A stretch of 59,014 nucleotides of DNA from Balneolaceae bacterium. GTDB lineage: Bacteria > Bacteroidota > Rhodothermia > Balneolales > Balneolaceae. The stretch lies in assembly GCA_007134695.1 (NCBI GenBank), contig SLKI01000050.1, positions 1-59,014 on the forward strand. Direction: 5' to 3'. A model generated the notes under the pieces. That model ran no database searches. It worked only from the letters and a program-made list of their open reading frames with translations, and was not told the origin of the DNA. Each line of letters begins with the position of its first letter. The stretch's first letter is position 1. Positions 7,510-15,582 of this stretch are shown here, piece after piece. Both the position numbers and the translations under genes were made by a program.

Positions 7510-8823
7510 ATGAGTAAAGAATTCACAAAAACCTGTAAAAGTGTGAAAAATTCAATGAACGGGAGACGGTTGATACTGTTTTCATTAATGGCCGTTTTTG
7601 GTATTGCTATGGCATGTGAGACCCAGGTAACCGGCCCCCAGGGCCCGACGGGAGAGCTGCCCAGGGAGCTGACCGAAGCGGAAAGAAAACTGATCGATGC
7701 AGACCGGGTTTTCAGTTATGAACTGTTTCGCAATACGGTAGCTCATGACGATGAAGAGAACCTGATGATTTCGCCTTTAAGTGTATCCATGGCTCTTGCG
7801 ATGACCCTGAACGGGGCACGCAAACAGACATTCGAGGAAATGAGAAACACCCTTCACCTTCAGGGCCTCGAACTTGAAGAGATCAACGAAGCGTTTGAAT
7901 CGCTGACCGATCTTCTCGTAACGGCTGATCCGTTGGTGAGGATGAAAATAGCCAATTCGATCTGGCATGACGCTTTGTTGCCGGTCGAAGAGGATTTCCT
8001 TCAACGTGTTCAGCAACACTATCGGGCCGGGGTGAGCGGTCTGGATTTTAGTGACCCTGGTGCTGTCGATATCATCAATAACTGGGTTGCGGAGAACACC
8101 GAAGGGCTGATCGAGGAGATTATTGATGAGATTCCTGACGAAATTGTGATGTACCTGGTCAACGCCCTCTATTTCAAGGGAGATTGGCTCCGTCCTTTCG
8201 ATCTGGAGGATACTCATTCAGCAGACTTTCACCTCGAAGATGGAGAGAGTGTCGAAGTAGAGATGATGCGGCAGGAGGGCCGTTTTGCACTCTATAGTTC
8301 GGCGGATGTTCACCTGATTGAGTTGCCTTATGGCGACAGCCTCTTTACCATGTCGGTGATGATGCCGGCTGATCCGGAGCTGCCTCTTGACCAATTTATT
8401 CAGGAACAGATCACATCCGAAAACCTTTCTAACTGGCGGTCGAATCTGAATGTCAGTGAGCGGGATGTAACATTGATGCTGCCCAAATTTGAGCTGGAGT
8501 ATGAGATTGAGTACAAGGATCTGTTAAGTGCGATGGGTATGGAGATTGCGTTTGATCCATACGAAGCTGATCTGCTTGGAATCGCCGATGTCCGTCCCCA
8601 AAATCTCTATATCGATGATGTAGCCCACAAAACATTTATTCGGGTTGATGAGGAGGGTACCGAAGCTGCGGCCGTGACATCGGTCGGGGTTGGCATCACA
8701 TCATTGCCTCCGCAGATGGTTGTCAATCGGCCGTTTGTCTTTATCATCCATGAGCGGGAGAGCGGAACCAATCTCTTTATGGGGAAGGTGAAAAATCCCG
8801 CGAACGCCAGAGCCAGCTCGTAA
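7510..8823 (+). CDS. Secreted serpin (serine-protease-inhibitor fold), probable lipoprotein
   Basis: 437 residues with a complete serpin domain from about residue 65. The N-terminus has a hydrophobic signal (LILFSLMAVFGIAMAC) ending at Cys36, a lipobox-like site although Ala at -3 is not canonical. A second ATG at 7555 would give a more usual 21-residue signal. The reactive loop hinge is of the inhibitory type: Glu381, Glu382, Gly383 (P15), Thr384 (P14), then Glu-Ala-Ala-Ala-Val. Counting 14 residues on puts P1 at Thr397 and P1' at Ser398. The segment MVVNRPFVFIIHE and the distal FMGKV are standard serpin ends. It probably protects the envelope from subtilisin- or elastase-like proteases. It is divergent from paaA, and its 3' end overlaps the next convergent gene by 47 bp. 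Confidence 0.88.
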   Translation: MSKEFTKTCKSVKNSMNGRRLILFSLMAVFGIAMACETQVTGPQGPTGELPRELTEAERKLIDADRVFSYELFRNTVAHDDEENLMISPLSVSMALAMTLNGARKQTFEEMRNTLHLQGLELEEINEAFESLTDLLVTADPLVRMKIANSIWHDALLPVEEDFLQRVQQHYRAGVSGLDFSDPGAVDIINNWVAENTEGLIEEIIDEIPDEIVMYLVNALYFKGDWLRPFDLEDTHSADFHLEDGESVEVEMMRQEGRFALYSSADVHLIELPYGDSLFTMSVMMPADPELPLDQFIQEQITSENLSNWRSNLNVSERDVTLMLPKFELEYEIEYKDLLSAMGMEIAFDPYEADLLGIADVRPQNLYIDDVAHKTFIRVDEEGTEAAAVTSVGVGITSLPPQMVVNRPFVFIIHERESGTNLFMGKVKNPANARASS

Positions 8824-11248
8824 GGCCGGCAGCCAGATAGCACCCCGCCCCGATCAGAATCACATTGCTGAATCCGATCGACATCGAAAGGATGATCGCC
8901 AGCGGAGCAGCGGTAACCGATGCAAAACTGTCGATCGCCAAAGCCCAGGGGATCAGTTCATCGCTGTTCCGGTCCAGAATATCGATTCCCGAGGGCAGCA
9001 TCCAGCCCAGAAAGAAAGAGATGGGAAACAGCGTAAGAATAGCGATCGCAAATCGGCTGATGGTTCCGGCTGCAATAAACAGATCTAACAGCCTATCTGA
9101 AAACAGCAGAAAGATCACTGCAAAAAACAGGATCGCACCAACGGCGTAACGAATTCTCAGGCGGGCCGGCAGGCCAATCCGTTTCTGAAAGAAGCTGCCG
9201 AGCCCCGAAAAAACCAGGATGGAACAGATCACTGCGGCCGCACTGAAGATCGGATCGCCAAGAAATTTGATGAAGGTCTGAATCAGCGTGATCTCGATAA
9301 ACATGAATCCGGTCCCGATCATCATGAAATGAAACAGTGTGGGCAGTTTATTGATGCTAGCACGATATCGGTACCGTTTGAGGAACAACGGCAGCAGGAT
9401 GAGCAGAAAGGCGGCCACGGCGAGCTGAAGAGTAGTTACAACCAGCACCACATACCCCAGTTCCAGATGCTGAAACCAGCGGTCTCCGTAGATTTCAATA
9501 AACCTGTCGAGGCTATCCCATTTGAAAAAATCGTGGAAATAGGGGGAGTTGTCGGTTGCCGGCCGCACATCATAGATCCATTCACGAAAAAAGGATTCAG
9601 AATCTCCGTAGAGTAGTTCTAAGGAGGCCTGATGGATCCAGGACCAGGGCTTTCCTTCAGGCCCGTCGATCCGGTTGATCTGATCGATCTCTTCGGAACG
9701 GATACCGGGATAATGTTCCAGGTCCACCTGCAACCTTCCGGCTTCCTGCAGGTAGGTGTCAAGCCGGGTGCCGGATAGCGGTGATGCCGAAAGCAGTGTA
9801 TTGACAGCCAGGTAGTTGCGGCTTACCGCCAGATGTTGACCGGGATCCTCCATTCCAGACTTCGCTGCCGCATCGATAAAGATCGAGAGGATCTTGAGGT
9901 TGTCCCGGACCGGGGTCTGAACCCCCCGGGTGATGCTAACGATACCGTCGGGGCTCAGCAATCCAATGGCGGTCATAATCGCTTCACGCGTCAGCATGTA
10001 ATCTTCGTGCAAACCCTGCAGCCCACTTGTTCCCGTTGCGACTGCCTCGCCGGTGACAAACTGGATCAAGTCATATTTCTGCTCCGACTGTTCCAGGTAT
10101 AGCCTGGGATCGCGATTGACGATCTCGATATCATCCCCGCTGAAAACATCCCCTCCATAGTTGGCAAGCTCATCACGGATCAGCGCGACAAGCTGGGGAT
10201 TCCCCTGGACAACTGTAATCGATTCGGCTCCCATACGGCGTGCGAGCCAGACGTTTGCTCCCCCGGTTTCACCGAGTAATAAGACCCTGGGGCGTTCGAA
10301 AAGCCGGTAGGGAAGAGATTGCGGGGTGTAATCCATGACCCGCGCCTGATCGGGCGAATCGATGGAGAATAGTGGAGCGGCAATCTGCCCATCCATCAGA
10401 ATGGCCAGTTGAGAGGGGGGGCGCACCGTTGCTTGCGGCCCGGCAAACAGCGTATAGTGAAATGTCGGGGATTCAAATATGTCGATCTGTGCACGAGGCC
10501 CGAAACGGAGTGCGGTCTGACTCGCATCCGACTGTTCTTCGAGCTGCCGAAAGTGAGAGAGCGGTTTGTATGGATCGACCCGGTCGGGTGCCTCAACAAG
10601 TAATGAAAAGGCCGTACCAAGGATACCAGCCGTTATGATGATTACTATACTGCGGGACCGGAAAGAGCTCTTCCACCCGACCGAGGCGACAAACGCAAGC
10701 AGGGCCAGCAGAGCCAGGGGAGCCATCACCATAGGCAGCTGATAAGCCGGAATCAGAGACATCATGACCAGTGCGGTGATCCCGCCGACACCGCTTCCGA
10801 TCAGGTTGGCTCCATAGAGCTGTGGCACCTCTTTTTTGAAATAGGCTAACATGAATGTGATCACCAGCCCGCCGAACAGAAAGGGGATCAGCAGTAAAAG
10901 GTTATAAAGCAGCAGCAACATCACCTGACGGCCGCTGTAGAGCAGGAACTGTGTATCCAGAGGTATCGCCTGCGCACCCAGGTAGGTGGCCGGGATGGAG
11001 ATCAGAAAGAGAAGGAGAAAAAGCAGGTTCCAGAAAGGAAAGTTCTCTTTCAGCCGGTCGAACCAGAGAGCCAGAAATGTACCGCTGGCTCCAAACCCGA
11101 GCAGGGCGGTGCTTATGACCAGATAGGTAAAATGATAGTAGTGGGAAACCGAAATTGCCCGCATCAGAACAAGCTGCAGTGCAATCACCACGATGGAGAT
11201 CAGAAAGATCGAAACTGCGCTCCAGCGGTTGTAACGGGAGTTCATCAC
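8777..11248 (-). CDS. Polytopic membrane protein with degenerate spermidine-synthase-like domain
   Basis: 823 residues. An N-terminal block of about six or seven membrane helices (residues 11-217) is followed by a soluble domain with a methyltransferase/spermidine-synthase layout: RVLLLGETGGANVWLARR (321-338), a second strand SITVVQGNPQLV (343-354) and NRDPRLYL (378-385). A second membrane block of about six helices runs from residue 600 to the end. In real spermidine synthases the first motif is GGGDG and the second strand ends in an acidic residue, so amine-transfer activity is doubtful. Such fused transporter/spermidine-synthase proteins are common but mostly uncharacterised. Its ATG overlaps the stop of the upstream methyltransferase gene by 4 bp, which indicates translational coupling. 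Confidence 0.75.
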   Translation of the reverse strand: MMNSRYNRWSAVSIFLISIVVIALQLVLMRAISVSHYYHFTYLVISTALLGFGASGTFLALWFDRLKENFPFWNLLFLLLFLISIPATYLGAQAIPLDTQFLLYSGRQVMLLLLYNLLLLIPFLFGGLVITFMLAYFKKEVPQLYGANLIGSGVGGITALVMMSLIPAYQLPMVMAPLALLALLAFVASVGWKSSFRSRSIVIIITAGILGTAFSLLVEAPDRVDPYKPLSHFRQLEEQSDASQTALRFGPRAQIDIFESPTFHYTLFAGPQATVRPPSQLAILMDGQIAAPLFSIDSPDQARVMDYTPQSLPYRLFERPRVLLLGETGGANVWLARRMGAESITVVQGNPQLVALIRDELANYGGDVFSGDDIEIVNRDPRLYLEQSEQKYDLIQFVTGEAVATGTSGLQGLHEDYMLTREAIMTAIGLLSPDGIVSITRGVQTPVRDNLKILSIFIDAAAKSGMEDPGQHLAVSRNYLAVNTLLSASPLSGTRLDTYLQEAGRLQVDLEHYPGIRSEEIDQINRIDGPEGKPWSWIHQASLELLYGDSESFFREWIYDVRPATDNSPYFHDFFKWDSLDRFIEIYGDRWFQHLELGYVVLVVTTLQLAVAAFLLILLPLFLKRYRYRASINKLPTLFHFMMIGTGFMFIEITLIQTFIKFLGDPIFSAAAVICSILVFSGLGSFFQKRIGLPARLRIRYAVGAILFFAVIFLLFSDRLLDLFIAAGTISRFAIAILTLFPISFFLGWMLPSGIDILDRNSDELIPWALAIDSFASVTAAPLAIILSMSIGFSNVILIGAGCYLAAGLTSWLWRSRDFSPSP

Positions 11249-12150
11249 GGCTCCTGAACCTGCCCGGTCATTGGAACAAAGCGAACCGGCATATCGCGCT
11301 CGGTGCGGATATTGCCCTCCTCATCCTTGCGGATACGCATAAGCGTCTGAACCTGATAGGGGCTTCCGATCGGTATTACGATCACCCCGCCCGGCTTGAG
11401 CTGTTCGATCAGGGGTTGAGGAACATGACCTGCGGCAGCGGTAACGATAATGGCATCAAAAGGTGCGTGCTCTTCCCAGCCGAAATATCCGTCGGCGATT
11501 TTCGTCTGAATGGTTTCATAGCCGAGTTCCCGGTAGACATCCGCAGCCCTTTCACCCAGCTCGCGGATAATTTCGATGGAGTAGACGTGCGGGGTAAGCT
11601 CCGAAAGTGTTGCCGCGTGATATCCACTTCCCGTCCCGATCTCCAGCACCTTGTCTCCAGGCGTGAGATTAAGCATCTGATTCATATAGGCGACGATATA
11701 AGGCTGCGATATAGTCTGGCCATAGCCGATCGGCAGCGGATTATTGTGATATGCTTGCCCTCTCAGCCGTGCAGGGACAAATTCATGCCTCGGGACATAC
11801 CGAATCGCATCGAGGATGCGCTCGTCATGGATATCCTGTGGGGCAAGATGGGTATCGACGAGACGTTCGCGCTCCTCCTGGCGCTCCGCTATTCGAGGCC
11901 GATTCCACTCCAGGGTATCACCGGGGGTTAAAACGGCCTTGAGAGGCGTGTTTTCAAAATGATCCGGTGAGGTTGTGAGGATCGGGGATGCGACTGCCGG
12001 CTGGTCGTCCGGGATGAAGATAAGTAGTCCGGTGAACAGGAAACAGACCGCTAATAGCGAATAATGAGTAAGCTCTGTGGCCCTATTGGGTTGAAAGCCG
12101 GGTAATTTGATCAGGGATTTAAGTCTCCTTGTAACCGGTTCGATGATCAT
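11245..12150 (-). CDS. pcm: Membrane-anchored protein-L-isoaspartate O-methyltransferase
   Basis: 301 residues, of which the last 200 form a normal isoaspartyl methyltransferase. The substrate-loop segment IGYGQTISQPYIVAYM is at about 141-156 and SAM motif I, VLEIGTGSGYHAATL, is at 168-182. The family methylates damaged isoaspartyl residues to start repair. The first 100 residues are extra: a basic start, one hydrophobic helix at about 30-46 and a linker, so the enzyme is probably anchored with its catalytic part outside the inner membrane or is processed as an exported protein. SAM supply in the periplasm would be a problem, so the topology is open. Cotranscribed with the downstream spermidine-synthase-like membrane protein (ATGA overlap). 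Confidence 0.85.
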   Translation of the reverse strand: MIIEPVTRRLKSLIKLPGFQPNRATELTHYSLLAVCFLFTGLLIFIPDDQPAVASPILTTSPDHFENTPLKAVLTPGDTLEWNRPRIAERQEERERLVDTHLAPQDIHDERILDAIRYVPRHEFVPARLRGQAYHNNPLPIGYGQTISQPYIVAYMNQMLNLTPGDKVLEIGTGSGYHAATLSELTPHVYSIEIIRELGERAADVYRELGYETIQTKIADGYFGWEEHAPFDAIIVTAAAGHVPQPLIEQLKPGGVIVIPIGSPYQVQTLMRIRKDEEGNIRTERDMPVRFVPMTGQVQEP

Positions 12151-12216
12151 AGTGTATTTTGCTCTATTGGTTAATCATTATAAAAACCTGTGCAACACGC
12201 AATTATTTTATAGCTC

Positions 12217-12277
12217 TTGACAAATAAGTTTTCAATAAATATCGTTAAACCGTTGCAGATAACATCATCGCAGGAGG
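12217..12277 (+). promoter_or_regulatory. Sigma70-like promoter and strong RBS for the 240-residue protein
   Basis: TTGACA (12217-12222) is a perfect -35 box, followed after 17 bp by TATCGT (12240-12245), a 4-of-6 match to the -10 consensus. Downstream, AGGAGG (12272-12277) lies 6 bp before the ATG at 12284. This is one of the few clear Shine-Dalgarno sequences in the window, where most genes have none. Confidence 0.45.
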
Positions 12278-12283
12278 TCAAAT

Positions 12284-13006
12284 ATGAAACGATCCCCATT
12301 TCTTTCCCTTGACCTTTTTACGCAGGTCCAGTCCGATTTCGAAGCCCGGCAATACCGGATTTTGGCCGGACTTAAAAAGTATAAGGTCAATTTTCAAAAC
12401 AACAGGATATATCCATATCTGAGTGAGCTGGTTCAGCTTCACCGTACGTTACAAGATATTCGTAAACGGCTGAATGATCTGAGAGAAGAGTTTCCGAAAA
12501 AGATCAGCAAGGTTGATTTGAGGAGAAAAGAGATAGAACACGAGATGATCCTGGTTGATGGGTCGGATGTGATCAACGTGGAAAATCTGATCAGCTGGGC
12601 GCTTCCCCGGATCGAAGAGGTGATTCGTGAGGGGACCTCTCTGCATGAATATGTAGAAGAGGAGCTCTCTGTTGAGCATGTGGGTATAGTCCCCAATTAC
12701 AGGGAGGAGGGGTACCTTTTTATTCCGGACCGTGGTTCCTCAAAGCTGCGGCTTTTTCAGTTCGAGGTTTCCATTTTTAAAAGCGCGGATGACCGTTTCC
12801 GGTCACTGAAAACCCGGCACTTGAAATCGATGAAACTGGGCCTTGCATCGATGTCGCCAAACAGCATTAAACTGGAACTGATCCGGGACCAGAAGGAGCT
12901 GCCCAATCCGGCCACCTACCATTTCGATACGGATCTCGAGTTCTCTTTTAACGAAACGATCTTTCCGGTTGCCAAGAGAAAATTGATGCAAACGATCTAC
13001 AATTAG
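12284..13006 (+). CDS. Conserved-looking protein of unknown function, 240 residues
   Basis: I do not recognise the family. The protein is soluble, with no signal peptide or membrane helix. Residues 40-90 are strongly helical and charged (LHRTLQDIRKRLNDLREEF and KVDLRRKEIEHEMI), consistent with a short coiled coil. The C-terminal half alternates beta-prone stretches (YLFIPDRGSSKLRLFQFEVS, DTDLEFSFNETIFPV). It is a single-gene unit with a recognisable promoter and AGGAGG ribosome site, so it is probably expressed well. Its end faces the convergent thioesterase gene across a 68-bp spacer containing an imperfect GGCGGG...CCCGCC hairpin (13018-13054). Nothing in the neighbourhood indicates its job. 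Confidence 0.7.
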   Translation: MKRSPFLSLDLFTQVQSDFEARQYRILAGLKKYKVNFQNNRIYPYLSELVQLHRTLQDIRKRLNDLREEFPKKISKVDLRRKEIEHEMILVDGSDVINVENLISWALPRIEEVIREGTSLHEYVEEELSVEHVGIVPNYREEGYLFIPDRGSSKLRLFQFEVSIFKSADDRFRSLKTRHLKSMKLGLASMSPNSIKLELIRDQKELPNPATYHFDTDLEFSFNETIFPVAKRKLMQTIYN

Positions 13007-13074
13007 AGACGGTTTATGGCGGGCGGCCGATATGTTTGAACATGACTCCCCGCCTGCATGAGCGTTTTACCTTC

Positions 13075-13512
13075 TTACACGGTTTCGAGCGGGACAATTG
13101 CAACCGTACATCGAGAAATGCAGACCAGTTTATCGTTCTGGTCGGTAATATGTGTCTGCCAAACCTGTGATCGTCTTCCCAGGTGAATCGGGGTAGCCAC
13201 TGCCGTTACCGTCCCCCCTTCTTTAACCGGCCGGATATGGTTGGCATTGATCTCCATTCCAACGGTTGTCAGGTTCTCATCCTCCAGATTGAGCCAGCCG
13301 GCAATCGAGGTAACGGTTTCGGCCAGTGCTACCGAAGCTCCACCGTGCAGAATTCGAACCGGCTGTACGGTGTTATTTCCGATCGGCATGTCGGCCACGA
13401 TCCGCTTTCTCGAAAGTTCTCTGAATTCCACACCCATCGCATCGGCCAGTGTATTTTTTATTCCCTTGAGAATGAATTCAGCTTTGGGTCGGATCGCATC
13501 TTCAATAGTCAT
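13075..13512 (-). CDS. Hotdog-fold thioesterase (PaaI/MenI-like)
   Basis: 145 residues from the ATG at 13512 (MTIEDAIRP...). A longer open frame to 13656 adds residues that do not look like the family. The signature ILHGGASVALAETVTSIAGW at about residues 54-73 has the catalytic Glu (LAET) of the YdiI/MenI/EntH branch, and the NANHIRPVKEGG block follows. Members hydrolyse aromatic or short acyl-CoA esters such as 1,4-dihydroxy-2-naphthoyl-CoA. The substrate here is unknown. It is divergent from the fadD gene, which places it beside fatty-acid catabolism rather than a menaquinone cluster. Confidence 0.82.
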   Translation of the reverse strand: MTIEDAIRPKAEFILKGIKNTLADAMGVEFRELSRKRIVADMPIGNNTVQPVRILHGGASVALAETVTSIAGWLNLEDENLTTVGMEINANHIRPVKEGGTVTAVATPIHLGRRSQVWQTHITDQNDKLVCISRCTVAIVPLETV

Positions 13513-13725
13513 AGTCAACAGGTGTTTTAAGTTTTTCAATGAAAGTAAAGCAGTTCTTGTAAATCTGCATACAAATCTTAAATTAACACTGTTAACCTGA
13601 ATCGAACATCCGGAAGTGCTTGCGGATTTCAATTTCGGCAAGTAATTGAACTGCATCAGTATAGATTCGTCGATCCAGGTTGGCCAGGCAGTTTGGCCAA
13701 AACGTCAACCAATCCGGTCAAACCG

Positions 13726-15525
13726 ATGAAAGAGAATAAAATAACGTTGCCCCGGTTACTCAAAAAGGGACTGGAACTCTATCCGGAAGGCTCTCTCTTC
13801 GCTGCAACCAAGCGGGAGGGTGAATGGATGGAGACGACAGTCGATCAATTCAGAGAGCATGTAAGGGAACTCTCGCATGGATTGCATCATCTTGGTGTAC
13901 GCAAAGGAAGCCGGGTTTCGCTGCACTCGGAGAACAGTACTGAATGGCTGATGTGCGACCTGGCCATACAGTCTCTCGGCGCTGTAAGTGTACCGATCTA
14001 TACCACTCAGCACGGTGATCAGATTAAATATATTCTGGAGAATTCGGGGGCAAGTATCCATATAGTCTCAAACGACAACCTTTTTGCCGAGACCAAGCCG
14101 TTGATCAAGTCGATTGAATCGGTAAAAGCAGTCATTACGATGCGGCCCTCACGGCACAAGAAGCTGAAGCCGCTGGAAGAGGTGCTGAAACTGGGCCGTG
14201 AACATATCGAACAAGATCCAGGGCTGTTGGGGAGGACCGAAGCGGAGATCGACCCTGATGATCTGCTGACGCTGATCTATACCTCCGGAACGACCGGAAA
14301 GCCCAAGGGTGTGATGCTGACCCACAACAACATTGCTTCGAATCTCGAAGCATCCCTCGAAAGACTTCCTTTCACCAGAGAGGAGATACTCGGTCAGCCG
14401 GTGCTCTCCTATCTGCCTTTGTCTCATGTGTTTGAACGGCTGATCAGTTATATCTACATCACTGTAGGCGCCAGGGTGCATTTTATCGAACAGATCGAAG
14501 AGATCCGGGATGATTTTCTCTACGTCAAGCCCTTTTTTCTGGCAACGGTACCGAGGCTTCTGGAAAAGATTCAAACCGGAATCAAAGTGCGAGGTCAGGA
14601 TTTTTCCGGCATGAAAAAAAATCTCTACTACTGGGCCGTCTATCTGGCTGAACAGTATGACCCGGAGTCTCCTCCGAGTGGACTGGAAGCACTCAAGTAC
14701 AAAGTAGCCGACAAAGTGGTCTATTCGAAAGTTCGAGAGATGTTCGGCGGTAACCTGAGAGGTATGATCAGCGGTGGCGCTGCTCTCTCTCCCGATATAT
14801 TTCGCTTTATCAACGCAATGGGCATCTTTTGCGGGCAGGGATACGGGCTTACGGAGACTTCGCCAGTTATTACGACTCAGGATCCGGACCATATGAGGGT
14901 CGGCTCCTCCGGAGTTGCTCTAAGAAATGTTGAGGTCAAGATTGCCGATGACAATGAAATTCTGACGCGAGGGCCGCATGTGATGAGGGGCTACTATAAA
15001 GCGCCTGAGCTTACAAGTGAGGTGATGACCGAAGACCGGTGGTTTAAAACCGGAGATATCGGCAAGATGGACAAGGAGGGCTATCTCTATATCACCGACC
15101 GAAAGAAGTCGCTTTTCAAGCTTTCGACCGGGAAGTATGTCGCACCTCAGAATGTGGAAAACAGGCTTGTTAACAGCGGATTTATCGAACAGGCTGTGGT
15201 GATCGGATATATGCGCAAATTCTGTTCTGCTCTGATCGTTCCCAGTTATGATAACGTGAAAAAACGGCTCGAACGAGATGGTTACCAACCTGAAACGCCC
15301 TATAGCAAAGATGAAAAAGTCCGGGAACTGATTGAAGAGGAGATCGAGGAGGTGAACAGGGAACTGGACTCATGGGAGACGGTCAAAAAGTTTGAACTGC
15401 TCGATGAGCCGTTGACCATCGAAGCCGACGAATTGACCCCCACGATGAAGGTAAAGCGGCCCGTTGTACTGGAGAAGTACTCGGATCTGATTGAGTCGAT
15501 CTACTCTGAAGAACAAGAGGTGTAA
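13726..15525 (+). CDS. fadD: Long-chain fatty acyl-CoA synthetase (AMP-forming)
   Basis: 599 residues from the ATG at 13726; a TTG at 13693 would add eleven. The AMP-binding core LIYTSGTTGKPKGVMLTHNN lies at about 184-203, with GYGLTETSP and the hinge DRKKSLFKLSTGKYV further on. This is the FadD15/ACSL-like branch with the long-chain linker. It activates fatty acids with ATP and CoA at the inner membrane face for the beta-oxidation genes that follow. The TAA stop at 15523-15525 abuts a perfect terminator hairpin, so the downstream fadN-fadA-SDR genes may be expressed at a different level. Confidence 0.92.
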   Translation: MKENKITLPRLLKKGLELYPEGSLFAATKREGEWMETTVDQFREHVRELSHGLHHLGVRKGSRVSLHSENSTEWLMCDLAIQSLGAVSVPIYTTQHGDQIKYILENSGASIHIVSNDNLFAETKPLIKSIESVKAVITMRPSRHKKLKPLEEVLKLGREHIEQDPGLLGRTEAEIDPDDLLTLIYTSGTTGKPKGVMLTHNNIASNLEASLERLPFTREEILGQPVLSYLPLSHVFERLISYIYITVGARVHFIEQIEEIRDDFLYVKPFFLATVPRLLEKIQTGIKVRGQDFSGMKKNLYYWAVYLAEQYDPESPPSGLEALKYKVADKVVYSKVREMFGGNLRGMISGGAALSPDIFRFINAMGIFCGQGYGLTETSPVITTQDPDHMRVGSSGVALRNVEVKIADDNEILTRGPHVMRGYYKAPELTSEVMTEDRWFKTGDIGKMDKEGYLYITDRKKSLFKLSTGKYVAPQNVENRLVNSGFIEQAVVIGYMRKFCSALIVPSYDNVKKRLERDGYQPETPYSKDEKVRELIEEEIEEVNRELDSWETVKKFELLDEPLTIEADELTPTMKVKRPVVLEKYSDLIESIYSEEQEV

Positions 15526-15564
15526 CTCCTCTATTTACGGACGGATTAGAGGAGTATTTTTTTT
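15525..15564 (+). terminator. Rho-independent terminator/attenuator between fadD and fadN
   Basis: ACTCCTCTA (15525-15533) pairs perfectly with TAGAGGAGT (15547-15555) around a 13-base loop, followed by A and eight T (15557-15564). The next gene, fadN, starts only 19 bp after the T-run, leaving little room for a promoter beyond it. An alternative 5-bp hairpin, AGAGG (15516-15520) with CCTCT (15528-15532), would break the terminator stem. The arrangement could therefore act as an attenuator or polarity element, though no sensing domain is evident. Confidence 0.8.
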
Positions 15565-15582
15565 AATTAAATGATCAGATAG

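Noticed and set aside
11155-11931. 258-codon plus-strand frame opposite the isoaspartyl methyltransferase
   Set aside because: Shadow of a conserved gene; no family resemblance.
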